A DNA stretch of 64,000 bases from contig NW_017264202.1 in NCBI RefSeq assembly GCF_001619985.1, positions 372,001 through 436,000 of the forward strand, written 5' to 3'. Positions 55,591 to 64,000 of the stretch are shown in pieces. The DNA comes from Xylona heveae TC161. Lineage: Eukaryota > Ascomycota > Xylonomycetes > Xylonales > Xylonaceae. The notes under the pieces are model-generated. The model saw nothing but the letters and a program-made list of their open reading frames with translations. It did no database searches and was not told where the DNA came from. How positions within the stretch are numbered: position 1 is the first letter of the stretch; each line of letters opens with the position of its first letter. A program made the translations under genes and the position numbers.

Positions 55591-56423
55591 ATTGCGAACA
55601 GGATTGGATTTGCGATTTTAGGTAGCCAAAGGTATCCCTGATTGACCAGCAAGGCTTTTTCTCGTCAATGCGTCAACAATTCGTATGGAATAGAGATTCT
55701 ATAGAAAGTAATAGAGTCGAGGTTGCACAGCGGATATATAACCGTATGAAAGCAGAAATCTCGGATCTTTTCCCTCTTCTTATCAAAAAGGGCCGCGAAC
55801 TACATTAAGGGTCCTCCGCATCAGAGGCAAGGGCTCTTTTGCCCCACATATACTATATTGGATGTTGAGAGACTGTTTACATGCGACCGGCAGGGCTTAT
55901 CGGGTTTATCGACAACTTCCCGATGGCGGGGACGGCGTTTAGCGACGCATCCCGACCTAAGGGAAGACCATCGGCAACTTGCCGACGCCAAAGAGAGAAT
56001 CTTATCAGCAACGTCGGTTGCAGGTATCCGACCCTCCATCGTCCTATCTTGACTTTTTGTTTATCAGCTTGACCACTTGGACCTGATTGCTCAATGCCAT
56101 TAGGAATGCCGCTTTGGACCCTGATGAATCGAGGAACGGGTCACTTGCCCACGAGGGAGTGCCTGTGCGTCCCCCATCTACGGGGAGAAAAAACCACGGC
56201 CGAGACTGATAAGGATCATGGCATGAGTCGATATTGACTTACTTCCCTTCCAAAGGATCTATTTAGAAACCGACGTCCCCCAGAATCAATTGGCACGATG
56301 GGCCCATATCAAAGTTCCTGAATAGAACAAAAGCTTTTCGATTTCTCCTTTCTTTTTGGACTTTGGCCAATTCGCAAATCTGATTTTTGAAATTTATTTA
56401 CTTGCTCATTGCGACCTCCAAAC
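55591..56423. promoter_or_regulatory. Divergent promoter amidohydrolase / permease with six GATA-factor sites
   Basis: Six matches to the AreA/Nit2-type site HGATAR occur in about 430 bp. Five are on the minus strand (read as TTATC-N on the plus strand) at 55780-55785, 55897-55902, 55906-55911, 56002-56007 and 56061-56066; one is on the plus strand (TGATAA) at 56207-56212. The pair at 55897/55906 is 9 bp apart. GATA factors switch on permease and catabolic genes when preferred nitrogen is scarce. The sites are seen; regulation by nitrogen is inferred. Confidence 0.55.
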
Positions 56424-58491
56424 ATGAGTGACATCAAGAAAGCAGACGAGAGCGTTGCCCTGCCCGCTGAGGAAGCGGTTGGTGAGGTCATGACCAGTCC
56501 TATTGATCCTCAGGAAGAGAAGCGCGTGTTGCGAAAGATTGACTGTGTCATTCTTCCCATTGTATGTGATTCCATGTGTTGGCTTTGAAGAGCATTTCAT
56601 CATTTGTTCTTTTTGAAAAAAAGAAAAAAGATACTAACATATGGTTCGTTCTACCATTTTTAGATGTGCATGACCTTTTTCTTCCAGTGTAAGTAGCCGA
56701 CCAGTTTGATTGATTCTACTTCAAGTAAGATCGTGGTTGCTAATTACTTTATTAGACCTCGATAAGCAAAGTCTGAGTTACGCCTCGGTGTTTGGTCTTA
56801 TTGAGGACCTCGACCTCAAAGGGACCGAGTATTCGTGGTGTAGTTCTATTTTCTATATTGGTAACCTTTCTATCAGCCTAACCCTATTGTCACGTAAAAC
56901 ATTCTTACTTATTCATTAAATTTCTCTAGGCCAACTTGTCGCCGAATACCCATTTATCTATCTGATGAGCAGGCTTCCTCTAATGAAATTTGTCGGCGCT
57001 ACCATGTGAGTTAATCCGACTCCGTATGGAAGGCTCAGACTTTGCACTCTGAGTCTAAAAGTCTACTTTTAGAAAGGGGCACGAGCTGACAGGACGCAAA
57101 GTATTATCTGGGGAGGCATTTGCATGTGCCTTGCTGCACCTTACAATTTCACAGGATTTGCTGCTGTTCGATTTATGCTTGGATTTTCTGAGGGCGCCGT
57201 TTCTCCTGCGTTTGTCACCATCACCGGTATTTGGTACCGCAAAAATGAGCATGCCATGCGAACTGGGTCAGTTTGATTCTTTTCTCCTTTTGACACGACT
57301 GTTTCCATACTGACGAGTATCTTTCTTGTTACAGCATGTGGGTTACCATGAACGGACTCGCCCAAGTCATTGGTTCCCTCCTCATGTACGGTATCGGCAA
57401 GAACCATGCTCTGAGCCTGGCTGCTTGGCGTGTCATGTTTCTGATCTGTGGCGCTCTCACGGCGCTCTCAGGTGTTATCTTCTTTTTCGCCATGCCGTCC
57501 GGCCCGGAGCAGGCATGGTTCTTGAATGAAAGGGAAAAGGTGGTTGCAGCTCAACGTCTAGCCGCCAGCCACGATGGCGGTGACAAGACCAATTTCTCTT
57601 GGTCTCAACTTCGTGAAGCTCTACTTGATCCGAAATCTTGGCTTGTTTTCTGTTTTGGTTTGTTTTTGACCCTGAACTCTCCTGTATTGACGGTAAGTAG
57701 ACCATTCAAAAATTTCTTCTTTGCCCCTCATGTCTACGGCCTACCTTTTATCGCTTGCTAATGAGTTTCCCCGATAGTTTGCTTCCCTCGTGATCAAGAA
57801 CCTCGGATACAATAAATACGACACTTTGCTTTACACCTCTCCTTCTGGTGCAATTCAGATCGTTTTTATTTGGATTGCTGTTATAGGATGCCTCATCTTT
57901 CCTCGTAAACGATGCATGGTCGCCCTGGCTCTGTGCATCCCTCCGCTGGTCGGCAATATTTTGTTGCTGAAACTCTCTCTCGACTCTGGCTGGGGAATGA
58001 TTGCCGCGTCTTGGCTGGTAGGTCTCCTCTCGTTGTCGCTTGCAAATATCTGCTCCTATAAAAAGCCCCTATTTTCTCCATTGAACAATAATTTTTGAAG
58101 AGGTTCGTCGTAGCTAATCTGATCGGATTCGATGCAGGCTTCGATTATCTCAGACGTCATGGTCATCTCGCTCAGTCTAGGCGCCTCCAACGTCAAGGGC
58201 AACACCAAAAAGGCCGTGGTCAATACTTTCTTCTTTATCGGTTACTGTGTCGGCTGCATCGGCGGACCACAGCTCTGGAAATCCGGAGCTGCTCCTCGAT
58301 ACAAGCAAGGCCTTATACTCGCAATTGTCTCATGGATTCTCTTTGCTCTTTCTATTGCAGCTTATTGGGCCATTGCGCGCTGGGAAAATATCTCCCGCGA
58401 CAAGCTCGAGCAAGAGAAGGACGTCCGCCAGTTCCATGCCGGTGAGGATATCACTGATAAAGAAGACAAGACTTTTAGATATATCTATTAG
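56424..58491 (+). CDS. Major facilitator permease, Dal5/allantoate (anion:cation symporter) family
   Basis: Eight exons (56424-56561, 56664-56688, 56756-56860, 56930-57005, 57102-57266, 57335-57692, 57778-58017, 58138-58491) sum to 486 codons plus stop. Exon 2 is only 25 nt. Family sequence appears in order: RVLRKIDCVILPIMCMTFFFQYLDKQSLSYASVFGL (TM1), EYSWCSSIFYIGQLVAEYPFIYLMSRLP, VRFMLGFSEGAVSPAFVTITGIWYRKNEHAMR (the typical WY...E...R motif of the allantoate permease group), AWRVMFLICGALTALSGVIFFFAMP, KNLGYNKYDTLLYTSPSGAIQ and NVKGNTKKAVVNTFFFIGYCVG. Twelve membrane segments are expected at the plasma membrane. Substrates of this family include allantoate, ureidosuccinate, nicotinate, biotin precursors and dipeptides. 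The neighbour suggests a product or substrate of the amidohydrolase. Confidence 0.92.
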
Positions 58492-59590
58492 ATTATCTGA
58501 ATGCCTTTTTTCTTTTCTTTTCCCCTGTTTTGTTGTCGACGATTTTTACCCATGTCGTTCCTCAACTTTATATAGACCTTTTTTTCTGATACCACTCTAA
58601 CTCATACTGTCATACATCTCTACTTTTGACGTTTGGGGCGCTGGCTTGTATATTTTGCTTTATTATCTATTCATTCATTCATTTATTCTTATCTAATTTC
58701 TGGCCCTTTCTTGTTAATTAAGAGCGACTGTATCGCCATGTTATTGGCCAATTGACGGATTTAACCGCATCGTTCAATTGCTTCGACAAGTGGAAATGAC
58801 TATGTGGACTTGATCAGCTCTAAACACCCTCTAACTTATCATAAGTATGCAGCTACGCTAATTCACACTATCTAAGTGCATAGGGAGTGCGTGTTTGAAG
58901 ATTTCGCAATGATAAAAGTTCAAGAGAACAGAATCAAAGTATTTATCCCAGAGGATAGAATTTTGGAAACTGCTAACATCGAGCAGAAAAAAGAGGACCA
59001 GAATATTGCTTCCAACCCCAGGAAGACTAAATAACCGATACAAAACGATCTCCAACCTTTTCCATCTCAGTCAACAGATGTTCCATCAGCGCCAGTAAAA
59101 GATAATGTAACGATGCTAAACGAATACTAAGTCCGCTAGTAAACAGTGTAGGGCTGTAGACGGCAATTGACACAACTCCACGGCAGGTCAGTTGAAAATT
59201 AAAACATGCCCGTAAAGTTCTGAGTCTCTGGTACACCAGGAATCCAGGATTTGCATCTACAACCAACAGAAAGAAGAAAAACGTGGGGAGAAGAAAATTG
59301 GCTCCCATCCAGACAGATACAGGTAAGATAAAAGACACAAACCCATCTGCGTCCAAAGACAAAATGGAACAGGTTTTCAGAAAGAAGATTCACCCAAAGC
59401 ATCAGTGAACGTGAAATGGCCAAGCAAGGCAGCTCAGCGGGGAATCGATGTGGCCCTTTCGGTTTCCTGCGAGCACACGAGAGCTCAAACACAGAAACAG
59501 AAAAGGCCAAGTCGACTCAACCCGCGAGACACGGTCCCTTTTCGACTCGGTCAGGTCACGGGCTTTGGCAGGTTTTCAGGCTTTCAGAAT
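58492..59590. other. Convergent 3' spacer, 1.1 kb
   Basis: This holds the 3' regions of the permease (+) and RCC1 (-). Open frames are short and unconvincing. Confidence 0.5.
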
Positions 59591-61400
59591 CTAGTTGGGC
59601 ACAGCAGGAGCTGGTGCAACTGGCGAAGTCGGGAAAGAAGGGACAACACCAAGAACAGAGAACTGCCCTCCACAGCCAGCCCAAATGACCTTCTGGTCTC
59701 GAATTGCCTTGCCGTTCAATAGCGCTGGCTCTTCAACATCGTCCTCGGTGCCTACGCCCACTTGCCCCATGGTGTTGAAGCCCCACCCGAAGACGTGGCC
59801 ATCCTTTCTCACGGCTAGGCAGTGGTCCGAGCCTGCACCAGCTGCGACAATGTCCGTCAAACCGGGGACAATTGTCGGCGCCGAAATTATTCGGGCACGA
59901 CCACCCTCATCTCGAACAATGTTTGCTTCGTCGACGCCTGCAGAGCTATGGTCTGCCTGCATCACAGACTCATCCCACATCACAATATCCGAGTCCTCAG
60001 GGTTGTCCCGAGCCCAGAGCGGCATTGAGACCCTCGGCTTGGGCGTGGCAGTGGCACTTGGCGCAGGTGGTACCCGGAGTCCACAGGCCATCGAATCCGC
60101 TCGGCCCCAAGTCAGGCAGGAGCCGGCCTCCGTGAGGGCAAGAGAATGGTGGTTCCCTCCAGTGATGAGGGTAACTTTTCCTGCAGTTCCGTCGAAGCTG
60201 CTGATGATGGTTGGGCGAAGGACAGACTCCTCTCTGTTTCCGTTCTTGTCTTGAACACCCGTTTGGCCAAAGCCGTTGGCACCCCATGACCAGACTTTTC
60301 CTTTAGCATCAACGGCAAAGGAGTGTTCGCTTCCAGTGCCAATGTCTTGAATGTTTTTGAGGCCAACAGACTGAGGGATCAAGCTCTTGTGGGCGTGACG
60401 TGCAAGGATCCTTCTTGCCAATCGTCCTTGTTCGCCACAGCCCCAGGAAAAGACGCGACCAGACAAATCCAGAGCCAGCACGTGGTTGGAGCCACAGGCA
60501 AGTTTTGTCACCCGTTTCAGGCCCGAGATTTGAATAGGCGTCTTTTGGATACGGGTCGAAGGAGAGAAGCCAATAATGCCATCGGCGCCCTTGAATTCTG
60601 TCAGTTGATTCGTATATGAAATTTGTCTGAAGAGATACTTACCCGAAAGGTACCCCAACCAAATACGACTCCCTTCTCGGTGACGGCAAAAGTTGCGCTG
60701 TCGCTAGCAGCAACGTGCACAAAGCTCGTATTCGGTGGGAAATGGTGCTCGTCAATAGGCGTCGGCGTGGCTTCCAGCGGATTCAGGTCGCCGTCGGTGC
60801 TATCAGCGTCACTACCCGCATCTCGCAGGCCTTCAGTCCAAGTGGTGTCACGCCCCAGAGCAAAGTTATCGTTGACTCCCCACGTCAAGATCTTGTTGTT
60901 TGCAGTGAGGGCCGCACAGTGCATTCCTCCGACTGCCATGTTAATGATCCCGCCATATGCGGTGCGTTCTGCGAGTTCCTTCAAATGCCGCGGCCTCAGC
61001 ACAGACCCAGCCGAAGACTTTCCTCCGAGGCCCAGTTCTCCGTTGTCGTTCAAGCCACAGGCATACAGGTGCATCGCCGATGCTGCCGGCATAGCATTGA
61101 TCGGGCCGTTTTCCTTGAGCAGTTTTTTGCGCTGAGCGGAATGCGGGAGGTCGCCTGCTCCTTGTCAGCTGTGCGTGTCACTTTGAATAATATCGAAGGT
61201 ATATGGGGGAAATGGTTCGTACCAGACTTTCTTTTGGTTTGGGCTTGAGGGGGAGCGACCACGGGGACATTATTGCCTGGCTTGACTCCCCGACGACGGG
61301 TGCCAGTGGCCTTGAGAATCTTGCGCGCAGCAATTCGAGAGGCAGTGCCAGGAGTATAAGTCTGAAGATTGCCAAATTGCTTTCCAATCCTTCCACCTCG
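59591..61400 (-). CDS. Ran guanine nucleotide exchange factor RCC1 (yeast Srm1/Pim1); start unresolved
   Basis: RCC1 loads GTP on Ran at chromatin and so drives nuclear transport and spindle assembly. Supported exons are 61223-61400, 60643-61160 and 59591-60589; joins are SG/AGDLPHSAQ and GWGTFR/GADGIIGF, all in phase. The N-terminal tail is basic (TYTPGTASRIAARKILKATGTRRRG), as needed for nucleosome and DNA contact. Seven-bladed propeller repeats follow: YACGLNDNGELGLGG, ILTWGVNDNFALGRD, VVFGWGTFR, VFSWGCGEQGRLARR, VWSWGANGFGQTG, CLTWGRADSMACG and VFGWGFNTMGQVGVG. The open frame ends upstream at a TGA (61401-61403) with no in-frame ATG. The nearest ATG, at 61428, is in a frame that would need a one-base shift to join. 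A short upstream exon or a sequence error are both possible. Confidence 0.88.
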
Positions 61401-63099
61401 TCATTTTCAGCAGGCTTTGAGAAGACATTTTGATTTTTAAAACGCGTCACAGAAGAGCGCGGAAGAGCGAGAAGTGTCTAGGAGTGACTGTGGATTCGAT
61501 GTCAGTGCGAACCTGCAAGGTATAATGTGAAAAGTCCGACATGGCAAAGGAACCATGAGACAGGCAGCAGGCTTCTTGACCGATGTGATGGGGATAAAGA
61601 CAAGGAGCTCGCTGTTTTCAGATGCAGGGAAGCAGGAGGACATGGGAAATGTTACCAAGTTATAAGGTTTGTTTGTTTGATTCATAAGTGGTATCCGCAT
61701 TTTGTTTATCTGATTTGAAAGTGATGTTCGCAATTGTTCGTATGTTTCGCACAGCGGTATTTGCAGTATGTTTGTATGACTGTTCGAAAAGAGGTATTTG
61801 CAAAACTTTGAATGTTTCAATCAGTTTCACTCACGCGCAAAGGCAAATTCAAGAGGGATCTTGAAAGAGCTGTCTGCGCAGTGCTGTTTTGGTGAAAAAG
61901 TGAAGGAAAAAGAAGAGGAAAAGAGATTCCGGGACAGCAAAGTGAATTTTATACTATGGGGTCACTGCGCTGGATCTCTCGCGATTCGTCAAAATGGGGC
62001 CGCCTACGGGGTACATGGTCAAGGTATTTTTTTTTTCTTCTAAAAAAGGGTACCTAGATACAAGCGCGTTGTTCTGTGCTTCTAATTTCATGCGTGTCAT
62101 TATTTTGTTGTTATTGTTTGGCGTGCTAGCTTTGTTCGCGACGTATTGTTATGGTGTTGATAATTTTTAGTTATAGAAGGAACGATTTAGGCTACGTCAA
62201 AGCGGCATTGGCGGGACGAACAGGCGGGGACGGAGGGGTGCCGACGCCACAAGCGACGCCTTGGCCGTCTTTTGCCCCGAGCCCTGTCAACTGTCAACTG
62301 TCAAGTGTCTTGCAGCCACCAATGCAAGCCTCAAACTGTAATTGTCAGAACTCGGTATTCCAGTCGACGGTAACGTTTACAATCAATTCCCAGGAAGGAG
62401 TCATCACAGCTGGCTCAGTCATCAATATCCTAATTACCACGTCCGTCTTGCATCATTCTCGGCAGCATGCTTCACGTACTACGGTACGTTGCTTCATTCA
62501 GATGCTCCAGCGCTTGTTAAATACCAATGGCCCACTTTGTTCTTGGTAATTATATAGTCGACAACGGGGATTTTATTTTAAGCAGATATCGAGATACGTA
62601 ATGTGACAAAAATTTGTCAGATATCACGATAGTATTTTGACACTTATTTTACTTTTATTTTTATTTTCAAAAATTTTTGGATAATTTTATTACCCAAGCA
62701 AGATTCTTTTGAATTGAAGTAATATATATCTATTTTGGTTTTCGCACCCCCCCTTTCTGCCTCCTTCCCTCCGGCATACTTTCTTTATTTTACTAACATT
62801 TATCTTGTCATTCTCTAGCGGAGGGGAAATTGGGACGGCGACCAGGCAGGGCACGAGCAAAGCGAAAAGCGAAGTCAATGGCGGCTGATGCCCGGGGAGA
62901 AAGCAAGTATCGCATCTAGGGTGTCCGTTGGGGGCGGTGGCAACCGGTGGTCTTTGGTCTTTCTCATAAAAAGACCAGACCAACAGTGGAATTTTGCATC
63001 TGGGACCAGACCAACTTGGGTCGGTCTTTTTCGTGGTCCACTGCTGGTCCTCCATCCTTGATTTGTTTCTATATTTAGGCCATTTTGTTTCTTTTTATA
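61401..63099. other. Intergenic, 1.7 kb, AT-rich, with GGTC/GACC repeats near the right end
   Basis: No gene was recognised. Poly-T/poly-A runs occur near 62026-62050 and 62635-62690. An exact 12-bp direct repeat (GACCAGACCAAC) is at 62973-62984 and 63004-63015, within a stretch dense in GGTC and GACC (62945-63055). Confidence 0.45.
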
Positions 63100-63898
63100 A
63101 TGGTAACTACAGTGGTAACTACAGTTTGTACATGGTGACACCTAGATTTCAAACTTTATACTATAGGTGATACTAATGCTTTATTGTAACTTTTTTACAT
63201 TTAATGAACTATATATAGAACTATCTATTCTTCATTCACTGCTTTTGAGAATTTTGATGCTGAGATACTTGAGGTTAAGCTTGCTACTTCTTATTTGGTG
63301 GTAGAATTGTAATGTTTTCCAGAGCTGGTAAGCTGGATTCAGGTAGATCTCTACTAACAACAATTTTATCAAGCTCTTTGCTAGTTCTAGCATTAGAATT
63401 GCTTGAAATTAATTGAGGTTTAGAGACACTACTTAAATTATCTAAATCTACAATTTTATTACCTGATGTCAAATCACTACCATGAACTTCACCATTACTT
63501 TCACCATTAACATCATATAAGTCCTCCTCTGTATCACTTATAATGGCATTCTCAGTCTGTTTTCCAAGAACTTCATCATCATGAAGGGCAAATAAGGTGG
63601 TTTCATCATCCCAGTCCTCCTCTACTAAATGCTTGGCAAGAAGGTACTTGTGATCATAATGTTAGACCATTATAGTTAAGTAGATGGTTTCAGCACTCAG
63701 CTGATTTTGCTCAAATGATATTAGCTGCCTTGTAGTACTAAAGCATTGCTTACTACCAACCCCCAAGATTGGAATGGCAAGAAAGTCTTTTGCCATCTAC
63801 TTCAAGCCTGTGTACTGGTTATGTAGCATATTTTTCCATACCTAAATAATTAGCAGGCTGTTCTGGAATAGCATGGTAGTTACCAATGTAGTTACCAT
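63100..63898 (-). mobile_element. Decayed, internally deleted hAT DNA transposon bounded by 23-bp inverted repeats
   Basis: Positions 63100-63122 and the reverse complement of 63876-63898 match at 22 of 23 bases. Each arm is built from two copies of a TGGTAACTAC decamer. Between them lies the C-terminal part of a hAT transposase on the minus strand. No catalytic RNase H-like region is visible, so the element is either internally deleted or the right arm is an inner repeat of a longer element cut by the window edge. No clear 8-bp target duplication was found. The CAGTGG at 63110 resembles the usual hAT terminus. Confidence 0.55.
63284..63802 (-). pseudogene. hAT transposase C-terminal (dimerisation) region, broken
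   Basis: The minus-strand translation reads MAKDFLAIPILGVGSK, then STTRQLISFEQNQLSAETI. This matches the hAT family C-terminal dimerisation domain (consensus MA+D+LAIP...S.ER.FS..+.li...R..L.pe.i). Upstream of MAKDF the same frame gives WKNMLHNQYTGLK, which also fits the family but is followed by a stop. A second in-frame stop follows the domain after TIMV. The frame then continues through an acidic Ser/Asn-rich tail (EEDWDDETTLFALHDDEV) to a stop at 63284. It is not functional as it stands. The family assignment is good; autonomous ancestry is inferred. Confidence 0.7.
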
Positions 63899-64000
63899 AC
63901 TTACCCTTAATACATCCTGTGATTCAATACAAGGTTTATTAAGATATTAATTTGCACTGTCCATATTAGTTGTTTTTTACTTTTGCTAAGCAGCATATTA

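Noticed and set aside
62984-63043. A complete 60-bp miniature element with CAGTGG/CCACTG ends
   Set aside because: There is no matching 8-bp direct duplication on its flanks and the arms are only 6 bp, which can arise by chance.
1-64000. tRNA, rRNA or CRISPR-like arrays
   Set aside because: No cloverleaf with a convincing T-loop/acceptor pair and no regular spacer-repeat series was seen by eye; a tRNAscan run could still find something.

Overview
This window looks like a chromosome segment of a filamentous ascomycete (Pezizomycotina). It carries many short introns (about 50-90 bp) with GTANGT-type donors and CTAAC-like branch points. Its gene set includes a Zn2Cys6 regulator, a Dal5-type permease, a long serine/proline-rich TAF11 and fungal-style RTT109, MIM1 and OXA1. 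The class cannot be fixed from the sequence. I rebuilt exon structures by eye from splice signals and reading phase. In most multi-exon genes the summed exon lengths close exactly on a multiple of three.

Layout. 1-6173: a partial Ser/Pro-rich gene running off the left edge (-), protein phosphatase inhibitor 2/GLC8 (-), then 3.2 kb without a gene. 6174-11800: a protein of about 1,800 residues with a RasGAP-like helical region (-). 14297-17765: an acidic, aftiphilin-like protein (+) and an alpha/beta hydrolase (-). 19439-26286: the accessory island, in which two ankyrin genes (-) alternate with three members of a small protein family (+). 26840-33558: a coiled-coil spindle-pole-type protein (-), RTT109 (-) and mitoribosomal MRPL15/mL57 (+). 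34291-39591: TAF11 (+) and S-adenosylmethionine decarboxylase SPE2 (-). 41616-45135: PhoD phosphatase (+) and CFD1 (-). 45796-50333: SHP1/p47 (-), MIM1 (+) and OXA1 (+). 50931-58491: Zn2Cys6 factor (+), metal-dependent amidohydrolase (-) and Dal5-like permease (+), which together look like a catabolic cluster with GATA-factor sites. 59591-61400: RCC1 (-). 63100-63898: a decayed hAT DNA transposon.

Most of the window is conserved housekeeping: histone acetylation and TFIID, polyamine and Fe-S synthesis, mitochondrial biogenesis, Cdc48 cofactor function and Ran signalling.

The most interesting region is 19.4-26.3 kb. Two of the three small proteins keep a Thr-x5-Cys-x14-His pattern and a general layout that resemble the bacterial receptor deamidase CheD. 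The third aligns without gaps in the same segment but has lost all three residues. Each intact copy sits head to head with an ankyrin gene, so the pair seems to have been duplicated as a unit. I propose a fungal deamidase-like/ankyrin module with a pseudoenzyme. This rests on family knowledge and inspection, not on a search.
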